Assembly (NCBI GenBank): GCA_025403435.1
Contig: CM046338.1
Coordinates: forward strand, 25,898,281 to 25,962,280
From: Artocarpus heterophyllus
Lineage: Eukaryota; Streptophyta; Magnoliopsida; Rosales; Moraceae
DNA: 64,000 bases
Direction of reading: 5' to 3'
Position numbers and translations under genes: made by a program. Every line of letters starts with the position of its first letter. Position 1 is the first letter of the stretch. Positions 9,544 through 20,895 of this stretch are shown one piece after another. The notes below the pieces were generated by a model that had not been told where the DNA came from, did not search any database, and saw only the letters and a list, made by a program, of their open reading frames with translations.

Positions 9544-10329
9544 ATGTCTAAAAACGCTTTATCATCGATACTTGACAAAAACCAATTAACCGGTGAGAAC
9601 TATAATGATTGGAAACGGAACCTGGACATCGTCCTTTTCTTTGAGAAACTGAAATATGTTCTGACAACTCCTTGTCCTCCCGAGCCTACGGGAGACTCAA
9701 GTAATGAGCAATTCCAAGCGTACGACCGCTGGAAAGATGCTAATGATCAGGCCCGCTGCTATGTTATGGCTAGCATGAATAACGTGCTGCAGGCTCAACA
9801 TCAGGATTATGAGACTGCGAAGCAGATCTTGGATAATCTTGAGGACATGTTTGGAGGCCAGGCCATAACAAAGCGGCAAGGGGCGCTTCGGAAACTCTTA
9901 AACTGTAGACAAAGATCGGGGACATCTGTAAAGGAGCACATGATGTTGGTCATGGGTTACCTCGCTGAGGCTCAAACCAATGGAGCCGACATCGATGCTG
10001 AAACTCAGATGACTATGGTCTTTGAGACTCTGTCTAAGGAATTTATTCCGTTTAGAGCTACTTTTAATCTAAGCAATAGACGGGATATGACCTTGACAGA
10101 ACTGATGAAACAGTTACAAGAGTTTGAACTGCTGATCAGGGAGTCTCCTGCTGGTGGAGAGGCCAATATGGTAGCTGCTTCTGGTTCCAATCCTAACTCT
10201 GGGAATGGAAAGAAGCAACGGGCCAAAAGTGGGAAGTCTTCTATTCTATTGCTACCAAGAGCAAGAAGAAGAAGAAGAAGAACCCAAAGAAGCTTAAGTG
10301 CTTCTTTTGTGGTAAGGTCGGGCATATAA
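9544..10329 (+). CDS. Copia Gag (capsid), C-terminus frameshifted
   Basis: Gag forms the virus-like particle in which the element's RNA is copied. The frame starts at ATG 9544, chosen because homology with the sibling copies begins there ([20 protein letters not shown]) and a splice-like acceptor precedes it. The N-terminal half has the typical copia signature [17 protein letters not shown], then [18 protein letters not shown] and a Leu-rich domain. A 1-nt deletion near 10245-10250, relative to both siblings, moves the basic Lys-rich tail and the zinc knuckle out of frame. The frame then ends at 10329 after 261 codons. The zinc knuckle (C-X2-C-X4-H-X4-C, codons 10299-10340) is intact in the pol frame. 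No slippery site was seen and the siblings have no shift here, so this is a lesion and not programmed frameshifting. Confidence 0.9.
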   Translation: MSKNALSSILDKNQLTGENYNDWKRNLDIVLFFEKLKYVLTTPCPPEPTGDSSNEQFQAYDRWKDANDQARCYVMASMNNVLQAQHQDYETAKQILDNLEDMFGGQAITKRQGALRKLLNCRQRSGTSVKEHMMLVMGYLAEAQTNGADIDAETQMTMVFETLSKEFIPFRATFNLSNRRDMTLTELMKQLQEFELLIRESPAGGEANMVAASGSNPNSGNGKKQRAKSGKSSILLLPRARRRRRRTQRSLSASFVVRSGI

Positions 10330-10394
10330 AGAAGCATTGCAAGGACTTCCTTTCCAAGGGAGGTAGGTGTGATCTTCTATATTTAGAAACTTGT

Positions 10395-12245
10395 TTGGTT
10401 GAGGAATCCAGTGACATTTGGGTCATAGATTCCGGTGCAACTAATCATGTTTGTGTTTCTCTGCAGGGATTCAAAGAAACGAGAAGTCTACTTCGTGAAG
10501 ACTTAACGCTTCGGATGGGCGATGGATCCTTGGTCTCAGCGGAAGCAGTGGGAGATATCCATCTTTATTTTGATAATTATAGGAGTTTAATTTTGCGAGA
10601 TTGTTTTTATGTTCCTAAATTTAAAAGGAATTTAATTTTTGTATCCTCTTTATTTAAAGACTCCTACGTGGTATCTTTTAATGAAAAAGTGGTGATTCGT
10701 AAAAACAAATCTTTTATCTGTTCTGGATGGATGCAAAATAATCTATATTTTATCAAACCTAAGATGGACCTATTGCTTAATGCTGAGATAAATGATAATG
10801 ACTCAAAAAGACTTAAAACTTCTCACTCTAATAAGACTTATCTTTGGCATTTGCGCCTTGGCCATATTAACCTAAATAGGATTCAAAGGTTGGTAAGGGA
10901 TGGACCTTTAAGTCACTTAAAGGTGGAATCTATACCTCAATGTGAGTCTTGTTTGGAGGGTAAAATGACCAAAAGACCATACGGGTCTAAGGGCAATAGG
11001 GCCGAAGGGGTTCTAGAACTTGTGCATAGTGATGTTTGCGGACCGATGAACATCCGGGCACGAGGAGGGTATGAGTACTTCGTTACTTTTATTGACGATT
11101 ACTCAAGATATGGGTATGTGTACCTAATGCACCACAAAAGCGAAACTTATGATAAGTTCAGGGAGTTTCGGGCTGAAGTGGAAAAGCAATTGGGTAGACC
11201 CATAAAGGCACTTCGATCTGATCGAGGTGGGGAATACCTTTCTGATGAGTTCTTGGGACACTTGTTAGAGAATGGGATTTTATCCCATTTGACTGCACCG
11301 GGCACTCCGCAGCAGAATGGCGTAGCAGAGAGAAGGAATAGGACTTTGTTGGACATGATTCGGTCCATGATGAGTTATTCATCATTGCCTTTATCCTTTT
11401 GGGGATATGCACTACAAACCGCATGTTATCTTTTGAACAATGTGCCTTCAAAATCGGTCCCTAAAACTCCTCACGAGTTGTGGACAAGACGGAAGACATC
11501 CTTAAACCATATTCGCATATGGGGATGTCCAGCTCATGTCCTGTTTAAGGATCCGAATAAGTTGGAAGCACGTTCAGAAGTTTGCGTGTTTGTAGGATAT
11601 CCAAAAGGGACTAAAGGGGGTTATTTTTATAACCCAAAGGAAAATAAAGTCGTGGTTTCAACTAATGCAACTTTCCTTGAGGAGAGTTACATGAACGACT
11701 TTAAACCTCAAAGCAAAGTGGTGCTTGAGGAGTTGAGGGGTAATCCGTTTACTCTGGAGGTTCCGAACGAAACCATTCCGATCGGTGTAGAAAAACCAAA
11801 CAAACCTGAACAACAACCTCAGGGGCTTCGGCGTAGTGGGAGGATCGGGCGTCAACCTGAGAGGTATATGTTCAATGGGGAGGTCTTTTTGGCTGAACCG
11901 GATGAACATGACAGGGATCCTTATACTTACGCAGAAGCTATGGAGGATGTTGATTCAAGACTCTGGACAGAGGCCATGAACATTGAGATGAAGTCTATGG
12001 AAACTAATCGGGTCTGGGAGCTTGTGGATCTTCCCGAAGGGGTAAAACCCATAGGGTGTAAGTGGATCTACAAGAGGAAAAGAGGAGTGGATGGAAAGGT
12101 CGAAACCTTTAAGGCTAGACTGGTAGCTAAGGGTTATACGCAAAAGGAAGGAATCGATTATGAGGAAACCTTTTCGCCTGTAGCCATGCTTAAGTCCATC
12201 CGGATTCTCTTGTCCATAGCTGCCGCTCTCGACTACGAGATTTGA
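10395..12245 (+). CDS. Copia Pol part 1: protease, integrase, RT N-terminus
   Basis: The frame is open upstream through the zinc knuckle at 10299; 10395 is only the first ATG. Counting from that ATG, the protease active site DSGAT is at residues 12-16. The integrase zinc region follows (H152, H157, C183, C186), then the integrase catalytic triad D213, D276 (in SDRGGEY) and E312 with the expected 35-residue last spacing. The RT begins near residue 540 (KWIYKRKRG, then [19 protein letters not shown]). The frame ends at TGA 12243-12245. The aligned third copy has TGG there, so this is a single G-to-A nonsense change of a Trp codon. Everything up to that point looks functional. Confidence 0.93.
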   Translation: MVEESSDIWVIDSGATNHVCVSLQGFKETRSLLREDLTLRMGDGSLVSAEAVGDIHLYFDNYRSLILRDCFYVPKFKRNLIFVSSLFKDSYVVSFNEKVVIRKNKSFICSGWMQNNLYFIKPKMDLLLNAEINDNDSKRLKTSHSNKTYLWHLRLGHINLNRIQRLVRDGPLSHLKVESIPQCESCLEGKMTKRPYGSKGNRAEGVLELVHSDVCGPMNIRARGGYEYFVTFIDDYSRYGYVYLMHHKSETYDKFREFRAEVEKQLGRPIKALRSDRGGEYLSDEFLGHLLENGILSHLTAPGTPQQNGVAERRNRTLLDMIRSMMSYSSLPLSFWGYALQTACYLLNNVPSKSVPKTPHELWTRRKTSLNHIRIWGCPAHVLFKDPNKLEARSEVCVFVGYPKGTKGGYFYNPKENKVVVSTNATFLEESYMNDFKPQSKVVLEELRGNPFTLEVPNETIPIGVEKPNKPEQQPQGLRRSGRIGRQPERYMFNGEVFLAEPDEHDRDPYTYAEAMEDVDSRLWTEAMNIEMKSMETNRVWELVDLPEGVKPIGCKWIYKRKRGVDGKVETFKARLVAKGYTQKEGIDYEETFSPVAMLKSIRILLSIAAALDYEI

Positions 12246-12248
12246 CAG

Positions 12249-13496
12249 ATGGATGTCAAGACGGCTTTTCTGAATGGCTATCTTGATGAGTCCATTTATA
12301 TGGAACAACCAGACGGGTTCAAGGTCACGGGTCAAGAGGGTAAGGTTTGTAAGCTGCTAAAGTCAATTTATGGACTTAAGCAGGCTTCTCGTTCTTGGAA
12401 CATACGATTTGATCAAGTGATCAAGACTTATGGGTTCTCACAAAATGTGGATGAACCATGTGTTTACAAACACATTAAGAATGGGAAGGTGGTTTTTCTA
12501 CTACTCTATGTAGATGACATTCTGCTAATTGGCAATGACGTTGGGGCGTTGTCATCGGTCAAATTATGGTTGACCAAGAAGTTTGACATGAAGGACTTGG
12601 GTGAGGCTAATTTTATTCTCGGTATCCAGATCTTTCGGGATAGGAAGAACAAAATGATAGCTTTGTCACAGGCCAGCTACATAGATAAAATTCTCAAGAG
12701 GTTTGCAATGCAGGATTCCAAGAAAGGTGGGCAACCATCTAGGTCTGGAATTACTCTTTCTAAGAAAGACTCTCCAAAGTCTTATGAAGAAAGAGAATAC
12801 ATGAAGAAGGTACCTTATGCTTCGGCAGTGGGTAGTCTCATGTATGCCATGCTTTGCACTCGACCGGATATTAGCTATGCGGTCGGGATTATGAGTCGAT
12901 TTCAGGCGGATTCAGGACCGAACCATTGGGTTGCGGTAAAGCATATTTTCAAGTACCTAAGAAGGACTCGAGGGTATATGCTTGTGTATTCGGGTGAGGA
13001 TTTAACTCCTCTAGGATACACTGATTCAGATTTTCAATCCTGCCTGGATTCTAGGAAATCGACATCGGGGTTTGTGTTTATTCTGGGTGGCGGTGCCATC
13101 AGTTGGAGAAGTACGAAGCAAGATTGCACTTCGGATTCAACGATGGAGGCCGAGTATGTGGCGGCTAGTGATGCTTCAAAAGAAGCAGTGTGGCTCCGCA
13201 AGTTCCTTGGGGATCTTGAGGTAGTTCCTGGTGTGGATAAAGCGGTATCACTGTACTGTGATAACAGTGCGGCGGTAGCTAATGCTAAGGAACCAAGATT
13301 TCACAAGAAGAGTAAGCATATTGATCGGAAGTATCATGTGATAAAGGACTTCGTTGAGAGCGGGCATGTCACGGTGTGCAAGATCGCGTCAGAGGACAAT
13401 TTAGCTGATCCATTTACGAAGACACTTTCTGGGAGAGTCTTCGAAAGGCATGTGGAAGCTATGGGAATGCGAAATTTGCAGTATTTACTCACTTAG
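12249..13496 (+). CDS. Copia Pol part 2: RT core and RNase H
   Basis: This continues part 1 in the same frame directly after the TGA codon. The RT has the first catalytic Asp in MDVKTAFLNG (residue 2) and the YVDD box at residues 87-90, with PDISYAVGIMSRF further on. The RNase H keeps its acidic residues: D259 (YTDSD), E302 (MEAEY), D338 (YCDNS) and D387 (LADPFTK). It ends YLLT, two codons after a conserved Gln-Tyr, 10 bp before the LTR-proximal purine tract. All catalytic motifs are intact. Read together with part 1, the pol region has one nonsense codon. Confidence 0.93.
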   Translation: MDVKTAFLNGYLDESIYMEQPDGFKVTGQEGKVCKLLKSIYGLKQASRSWNIRFDQVIKTYGFSQNVDEPCVYKHIKNGKVVFLLLYVDDILLIGNDVGALSSVKLWLTKKFDMKDLGEANFILGIQIFRDRKNKMIALSQASYIDKILKRFAMQDSKKGGQPSRSGITLSKKDSPKSYEEREYMKKVPYASAVGSLMYAMLCTRPDISYAVGIMSRFQADSGPNHWVAVKHIFKYLRRTRGYMLVYSGEDLTPLGYTDSDFQSCLDSRKSTSGFVFILGGGAISWRSTKQDCTSDSTMEAEYVAASDASKEAVWLRKFLGDLEVVPGVDKAVSLYCDNSAAVANAKEPRFHKKSKHIDRKYHVIKDFVESGHVTVCKIASEDNLADPFTKTLSGRVFERHVEAMGMRNLQYLLT

Positions 13497-13499
13497 TGC

Positions 13500-13510
13500 A
13501 AGTGGGAGAT
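13500..13510 (+). promoter_or_regulatory. Polypurine tract of inner copia element
   Basis: AAGTGGGAGAT lies directly before the 3' LTR. It is repeated before the outer 3' LTR (20885-20895) and, with one change, before the third copy's 3' LTR (54701-54711). It primes plus-strand DNA synthesis. Confidence 0.85.
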
Positions 13511-15542
13511 TGTTAGACATGTATGCTCTAAGGAGTAAAAATGTAATACGTTTTTGGAGACATTTTTATCAATAAAGAATTTATTCATTTATATATACCA
13601 AATATTGTCCTCTTTACGTTCATATTTGTTGAATGTATGATAAGCAAACAGTAGTCTGAGACTGTCAGTCTAAACCTTAAGAGTTGGGCATATGATGGGA
13701 TGATTATGCGGTAGACACGACTCTTAAGGTGATGGTCTAAAATATATGATCCGCAATCGAGGGAATAAAGTTGGGCGCTTTATTCATGTAAAGATTGTTA
13801 TGTTGTCTATATCCCTTTTGGGAGATGGTTTGTCTTGGCCATCGGAGTTGGACTCCGTGAATAGAAACATTGGCGCGTTGTCATAGGTGACGATGTGTTG
13901 GATCGGGACATAAAGTGAATTGATTTGGATTAATAATTCTGTCTTGGCAAATCGATTCACTTTAGACAATCATTTGTATTGTATCTTAATCCTGAGATGA
14001 ATAATGGGCCCGTTGTCTCGATTTGTGTCTTTTGATGTACCAATGAGTGACTCCCACATCTCTATAGTGGCATGCATGCCGGTACGTTGGAGGCATGACT
14101 CTTGGTAGCGTAGACTTGTTATTCATAGATATGGAATCCATAGCTCCTCTTTAGGAGTAATGATATCCTCTTATATGCGTTGTCCTGTAATTGGAAAACT
14201 GGAGCGCTCAACCATTTGGATACATAGGTGTAACCGAATGGTATACTATCTTTGGATGGTAAGTTTTCTAATGGTGAGACAATGGAACGTAAGATAAAAA
14301 TAATCGGGAAGGTAAGACAGAACTTGTCCTTAAGCCGATTATGGATGATCATATGGGGATGCGATACACTATGATATGTCATGGAGACTTAGCTACACGA
14401 GCTTCATAATTCTATAAAGTTCGAGAGTGCAGCTCCAAGCTTTTAGTGGAGTAGCGTTGGAGTTGATAATTGTGAAATGTATATCTGGGATATTGGGTTT
14501 CATAATTATCATGAGCTTGAACTTTATAGGTCCATTTGGTCCCCTTTGCTAGCTCACAAAATCCTGTAACGACACGGCGTGCTTTTCCAATAATTGGTGA
14601 CTTATGTCGGATTTATCAGATTGGTTTAAAATTTATAAGAATCAAATAATTCATGTCTGTTTATCGGTTGAATTAATTATGTAAGAAATTAGTTCAAGAT
14701 GAACTTGTTGAATTATGGCGTTCGGATAATTCTTGTCTGTTTATCGGTTGTTTTAATTTTGGACAATTAGAACAAGATAAACTTGTAGAATTATTGTGAA
14801 TTGATTTATTTTCTTAGAGATTATCTTGATAAAGTTTGTTTTGATCAGATATCTTTTCTATTGGGCTATTTGAATCAAAACTGAGACTTTATCCTTTAGA
14901 ATCTCGGGTGGAAAATAAAAGATTCGCGGAGATTTTTTCTCGGCAGTTCGGCATGCCGGATGACGTGTTCGGCCTGCCGAACTGGTCAGTTCGGCCTGCC
15001 TATCACACAGTTCGGCATGCCGACCGCGACAGTTAAGATTACGCGTTTTTCACGCGTATCTTATCAGATATTGATCCGAACTTGATTCTGTTTCGATTTT
15101 TGAGACCTAATCTGATATGGACTGACCCCAAGGACCAATAGGTATAAAAAGGGAGTGAGTCTAATGATTTACTCAGATCAATTTGAGAGATTAAGAGTGA
15201 TACTCTTCTAGTGAGCATCTGAAAACTCCCTGAGAGCTTTTGTTCACAAATTACGAACACTAGCTTTGGGTTCTCTCTATTGGTTGGAAGGAGAGTCACC
15301 GATGGAAGAGCTGTACGTGTGAGCCCACACTCACTTCGGTTGTGGATAGAGAATAGCAAAGAAGACCAGTTGGTTGAGGCTCTTCTGGAACGTTACTTCT
15401 CTACATAGGTCGTGGAGGTTCTTCGGCACACTGAGGTTAGTAAGATCTGTTTAATTTATACATATAACATGTCAAACTTGTGTTTTGGAAATTACTCTGA
15501 TAAAAAAATTTTAAAATTCCGCTGCGCACTTTGTTTCCAACA
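13511..15542 (+). repeat. Inner copia element, 3' LTR
   Basis: A 2,032-bp LTR nearly identical to 5843-7875, with the TATA box at 15143 and the phased palindromes at about 14948-15025. It keeps several CpG sites that read TG or CA in the 5' LTR. It is followed by AGAAT, the right target duplication, and then by the resumed leader of the outer element. Confidence 0.97.
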
Positions 15543-16928
15543 AGAATGTGTATCTAAGTTTTTCATGTAATTGATGGCAGACTATCATCTCCATCTAGGA
15601 ATTATTATTTAGTTTTAAATTTATAAGAATTTTGTAATTAAATAATTATTCGAAGAAGACGGATCTAGAAGATTGATGATGATGCTCCCAGATATTTCCT
15701 AAGTCTCTAATTTTATGTTTTTGAATTATTGACAATAAAATTGATGAATTGCATTAAAAATTATATTTTCTAGAATGGAGATTTTTGCTCGGTCGGCATG
15801 CCGAACCTTACAGTTTGGTAGGCCGAAGGTCACAGACTGGCAGGCCGTCAGTGGGGCAGAAATCAAGCGGCTCATCCAGCAGGCCAAACTTTCATGGGTT
15901 GGTAGGCCAATCCTCCTGATCGGTAGACCGATGAAGCATGACTGGCAGGCCGATCCGACCGAGAGCTGGAAAATTTTCAGAAAAAGTGTAGTTTTTTCAG
16001 TGCAGTTTTAATTTTATTTTTGGGACAATTTAGAGAAACATTAAATTTGGATATGACCGAAAATATGAAATATTCAATTCATATAGGATTGAAGACTTGA
16101 AGATGGAATTACATGAAGGAGGATACAGCTTGAGGATTCAAGGATGAAGAATCGACAATATGTCTCGATTATTCTCTTGTAATCTTAGTTTTTCTATTCT
16201 TTAGGGTGGCGCCATAATATTACGGTTATATATTATTTTGCTTGCAGCTTTGCTTGATTGCTTTGCTTGTCTGCATTATAATATGATTTGCCATGTATAT
16301 TGATGACATGTCATATAGAATAGCAAGTGCCACTCATATTAAAATTGTTCATGCATGATCTTAGAATAAAACCTTGATTTCAAAAGATTGAGTGGGAGAA
16401 GGTTTTCGAAGAGAGAACGTAAGGCCTCCATCGTTAGTCCATAGGCAGAACATGGTGGTCCCGACCCCTAGGAAAGGATTTCTATCATGTACCAGATTGG
16501 ATATCTGAAAGGATAAGATATTTTAGCATGATTTATGGTTGCACACCCCTAGGTGGTGATTATAAATCATGGATAAAATATTGAAACAATGGTTATACAC
16601 TCACGTTAATTTTATTATTAACCTCCCCTAGGAGCTCTGTTAATAAAATTAATGGCCAAAGAAACGATTATTAATATATACTGGATCATATGGGTCCTAG
16701 ATGGCATATATTAATCAGGAGGGGATTCGTGTTCTGATTGAATTTAGCATGACTCCCCTAGGAGCTTGTTGAATTCTGAGTTGGGAATTATCGTTGCAAG
16801 GTTGTGATATTTTTAAGGTTTTGACACATAAACACATTTGTATGATTTTACATGATTGTGTTATCTTACTAAATTATTATTATATCTTTGCTTATATTTG
16901 GTATATGATTCTTTATTGTCGATTAAAA
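15543..16928 (+). other. Outer copia leader, distal part
   Basis: Non-coding leader of the outer element, resuming after the inner insertion. It aligns with 8115-9543 of the inner copy. It holds a decayed palindrome array with cores centred at 15798.5, 15820.5, 15842.5, 15881.5, 15904.5, 15925.5 and 15947.5, i.e. spacings 22, 22, 39, 23, 21 and 22. Relative to the inner copy the fourth core is missing, yet the 39-bp gap is retained. The hairpin block follows at 16441-16780. The splice-like acceptor is destroyed (TCG for TAG). Confidence 0.8.
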
Positions 16929-19900
16929 ATATCTAAATATGATTTATCATCGATACTTGACAAAAACCTATTAACTGGTGAGAACTATAATGATTGGAAA
17001 CGGAACCTAGATATCGTCCTGTCCTTTGAGAAACTGATATATGTACTGACAACCCCTTGTCCTCCTGAGCCTACGGGAGACTCAAATAATGAGCAATTCC
17101 AAGCGTATGATCGCTGGAAAGATGCTAATGATCAGGCCTGCTGCTATGTTATGCTAGCATGAATAACGTGCGGCAGACTCAACATCAGGATTATGAGACT
17201 GCGAAGCAGATCTTGGATAATCTTGAGGATATGTTTGGAGGCCAAGCCATAACAAAGTGGCAAAGGGCACTTCGGAAACTCTTAAACTGTAAACAGAGGC
17301 CAGGGAGATCTGTAAAGGTGCACATGATGTTGGTCATGGGTTACCTCGTTGAGGCTCAAACCAATGGAGCCGACATCGATGCTGAAACTCAGATGACTAT
17401 GGTCTTTGAGACTCTGTCTAAGGAATTTATTCCGTTTAGAGCTACATTTAATTTAAGCAATAGACGGGATATGACCTTGACAGAATTGATGAAACAGTTA
17501 CAGGAGTTCAAACTACTAATCAGGGAGTCTCCTGCGGGTGGTGAGGCCAATATAGTGGCTGCTTCTGATTCCAATCCTAACTCTGGGAATGGAAAGAAGC
17601 AACGGGCCAAGAACTAGAAGTCTTCTATTCCTGCTACTACCAAAAGCAAGAAGAAGAAGAAGAAGAAGAACCCAAAGAAGCTTAAGCGCTTCTTCTGTGG
17701 GAAGGTCAGGCATATCAAGAAGCATTGCAAGGACTTCCTTTCCAAATGAGGTAGGTGTGATCTTCTGTATTTAGAAACTTGTTTGGTTGAGGAATCCAGT
17801 GACATATGGGTCATAGATTCTGGTGCAACTAATCATGTTTATGTTTCTCTGCATGGGTTCAAAGAAACAAGAAGTCTGCTGCATGAAGACTTCATGCTTC
17901 GGATGGATGATGGATCCTTGGTCTCAGTAGAAGCAGTGGGAGACGTCCATCTTTATTTTGATAATTATAGGAATTTATTTTTGCAAGATTGTTTTTATGT
18001 TCCTAAATTTAAAAGGAATTTAATTTCTGTAGCTTGTTTATTTAAAGACTCCTACTTGGTTTCTTTTAATGATAAAGTGGTGATTCGTAAAAACAAATCT
18101 TTTATCTATTCCGGATGGATGCAAAATAATCTATATTTTATCAAACTTAAGATGGAATTATTGCTTAATGCTGAGATGAATGATAATAACTCTAAAGACT
18201 TAAAACTTCTCACTATAATAAGACTTATCTTTGGTATTTACGCCTTGGTCATATTAACCTGAATAGGATTCAAAGGTTGGTAAGGGATGGACCTTTAAGT
18301 CACTTAAAGGTGGAATCATACCTCAATGTGAATCTTGTTTGGAGGGTAAAATGACCAAAAGACCATTCGGGTCTAAGGGCAATAGGGCCGAGGGATTCTA
18401 GAACTTGTGCATAGTGATGTTTGTGAACCCATGAACATCCAAGCATGAGGATGGTATGAGTACTTTGTCACTATTATTGACGATTACTCAAGATATGAGT
18501 ATGTGTACCTGCTGCACCACAAAAGTAAAACTTTTGACAAGTTCAAGGAGTTTCATGCTGAAGTGAAAAAGCAATTGGGTAGACCCATAAAGGCACTTCA
18601 ATCAAATCAAGGTAGGGAATACCTTTTGATGAGTTCTTGGAACACTTATTAGAGAACGAGATTTTATCCCATTTGACTGTGCCGGGCACTCTGCAGCAGA
18701 ATGGTGTAGCGGAAGAGAAGAAATAGGACTTTATTAGACATGATTAGGTCCATGATGAGTTATTCATCATTGCCTTTATCATTTTGGGGATATGCACTAC
18801 AAACCGCATGTTATCTTTTGAACAATGTGCCTTCAAAATCAGTCCCTAAAACTCCTCATGAGTTGTGGACAAGTAGGAAGACATCCTTAAAACATATTCG
18901 CATATGGGGATGTCCGGCTCATGTCCTGTTTAAGGATTCGAATAAGTTGGAAGCACGTTCAGAAGTTTGCGTGTTTGTAGGATATCCAAAAGGGACTAAA
19001 GGGGGCTATTTTTATAACCCAAAGGAAAATAAAGTCGTGGTTTCAACTAATACAACTTTCGTTGAGAAGAGTTACATGAACGACTTTAAACCTCGAAGCA
19101 AAGTGGTGCTTGAGGAGTTAAGGAGTGATCCTGATCACTTCGGAGATTCCGAATGAAACCGTTCCGATCAGTGTAGAAAAACCAAACAAACTTGAACAAC
19201 AACCTTAGGAGCTTCAAATAGTGGGAGGATCGGGCATTAACCTAGAGGTATATATTCAATGGGGAGGTCTTCTTGGCTGAACCAGATGAATATGACAAGG
19301 ATCCTTATACTTTTGCAAAAGCTATGGAGGATGTTGATTTAAAACTCTAGACAGAGGCCATGAACATAGAGATGAAGTTTATGGAGACTAATTAGGTCTG
19401 GGTGCTTGTGGATCTTCCCGAAGGGGTAAAACCCATTGGGTGTAAGTGGATCTACAAGAGGAAAAGAGGAATGGATGGAAAGGTCGAAACCTTTAAGGCT
19501 AGACTGGTAGCTAAGGGTTATACGTAAAAGGAAGGAATCGATTATGAGGAAACCTTTTCACCTGTAGCCATGCTTAAGTCCATCCGGATTCTCTTGTCCA
19601 TAGCTGTTGCTCTCAACTACAAGATTTGGACAGATGGATGTTAAGATGGCTTTTCTGAGTGGCTATCTTGATGAGTCCATTTATATGGAACAACCAGACG
19701 GGTTCAAGGTCACGGGTCAAGAGGGTAAGGTTTGTAAGCTGCTGAAGTTAATTTATGAACTTAAGCAGGCTTCTCGTTCTAAGAACATAAGATTTGATCA
19801 GGTAATCAAGACTTATGGGTTCTCACAAAATGTGGATGAACCATGTGTTTACAAACACATTAAGGATGAAAATGTGGTTTTTCTACTGCTCTATATAGAT

Positions 19901-20881
19901 GACATTCTGCTAATTGGCAATGACGTTAGGGCGTTGTCATCGGTCAAATTATGGTTGACAAAGCAGTTTGATATGAAGGACTTGGGTGAGGCTAATTTTG
20001 TTCTCAGTATCCAAATCTTTCAGGATAGGAAGAACAAAATGATAGTTTTGTCCCAGGCCGGCTACATAGATAAAATTCTCAGGAGGTTTACAATGCAAGG
20101 TTCCAAGAAAGGTGGGCAACCATCTAGGTCTGGAATTACTCTTTCTAAGAAAGACTCTCCAAAGTCTTAGGAAGAAAGAGAATACATGAAGAATGTGCCT
20201 TATGCTTTGGCAGTGGGTAGTCTCATGTATGCCATGCTTTGCACACGACCGGATATTAACTATGCGGTCGGGATTGTAAGTCGATTTTAGGCGGATCTAG
20301 GACCGAACCATTGGGTCGTGGTAAAGCGTATTTTGAAGTACCTAAGAAAGACTCGAGGGTATATGCTTGTATATTCAGGTGAGGACCTGAGTCATCTAGG
20401 ATATACTGATTCAAATTTTCAATCCTGTCTGAATTCTAGGAAATCGACTTTAGGTTTTGTGTTTACTTTGGGCGGTAGTGCCATTAGTTGGAGAAGTGCT
20501 AAGCAAGATTGCACTCCGGATTCAACGATGGAGGCCGAGTATATGGCAGCTAGTGATGCTTCGAAAGATGCAGTGTGGCTTCGTAAGTTCCTTGGGGATA
20601 TTGAGGTTGTTCCTGGTATGGATAAGGCGGTATCACTGTACTGTGATAATAGTGCGGCGGTAGCTAATGCTAAGGAACCAAGATTTCATAAGAAGAGTAA
20701 GCATATTGATCGGAAGTATCATGTGATAAAGGACTTCGTTGAGGGCGGGCATGTCACGATGTGCAAGGTCGCGTCAGAGGATAATTTAGCTGATCCATTT
20801 ACAAAGACACTTACTGGGAGAGTCTTTGAGAGGCATGTGGAAGCTGTGGGGATGCGATATTTGTCATATTTACTCACTTAG
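16929..20881 (+). pseudogene. Outer copia gag-pol, decayed
   Basis: This aligns throughout with the inner gag-pol. The gag start ATG is ATA at 16929. A 1-nt deletion at about 17154 and a stop at about 17617 break gag, and the first Cys of the zinc knuckle reads Arg (KRFFCG). The protease DSGAT remains (about 17815). Integrase has several indels and stops between 18240 and 18740. The RT reads YIDD at about 19895, and an extra base disrupts the frame at about 19628. A stop at 20168 and others precede an RNase H with YTDS, MEAEY, YCDNS and LADPFTK still readable. Not functional. Confidence 0.93.
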
Positions 20882-20895
20882 TGCAAGTGGGAGAT

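Larger units (their letters stand above)
5843..15542 (+). mobile_element. Inner Ty1/copia retrotransposon, nearly intact
   Basis: A complete 9,700-bp copia element inserted into the leader of another member of its own family. The LTRs are 5843-7875 and 13511-15542, with an exact 5-bp target duplication AGAAT (5838-5842 and 15543-15547). Order: LTR, PBS, a leader of about 1.66 kb, gag, protease, integrase, RT, RNase H, polypurine tract, LTR. The integrase-before-RT order defines Ty1/copia. About two dozen LTR differences were seen by eye, near 1 %, mostly C/T or G/A changes at CpG, so the insertion is recent. Two lesions break the coding frame: a 1-nt deletion near 10245 and a TGA at 12243. 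The lineage within copia was not assigned. Confidence 0.97.

Noticed and set aside
10240..10330. Programmed gag-pol frameshift in the inner copia
   Set aside because: Both sibling copies have gag and zinc knuckle in one frame and one extra base here; no slippery heptamer was seen, so it is a deletion.
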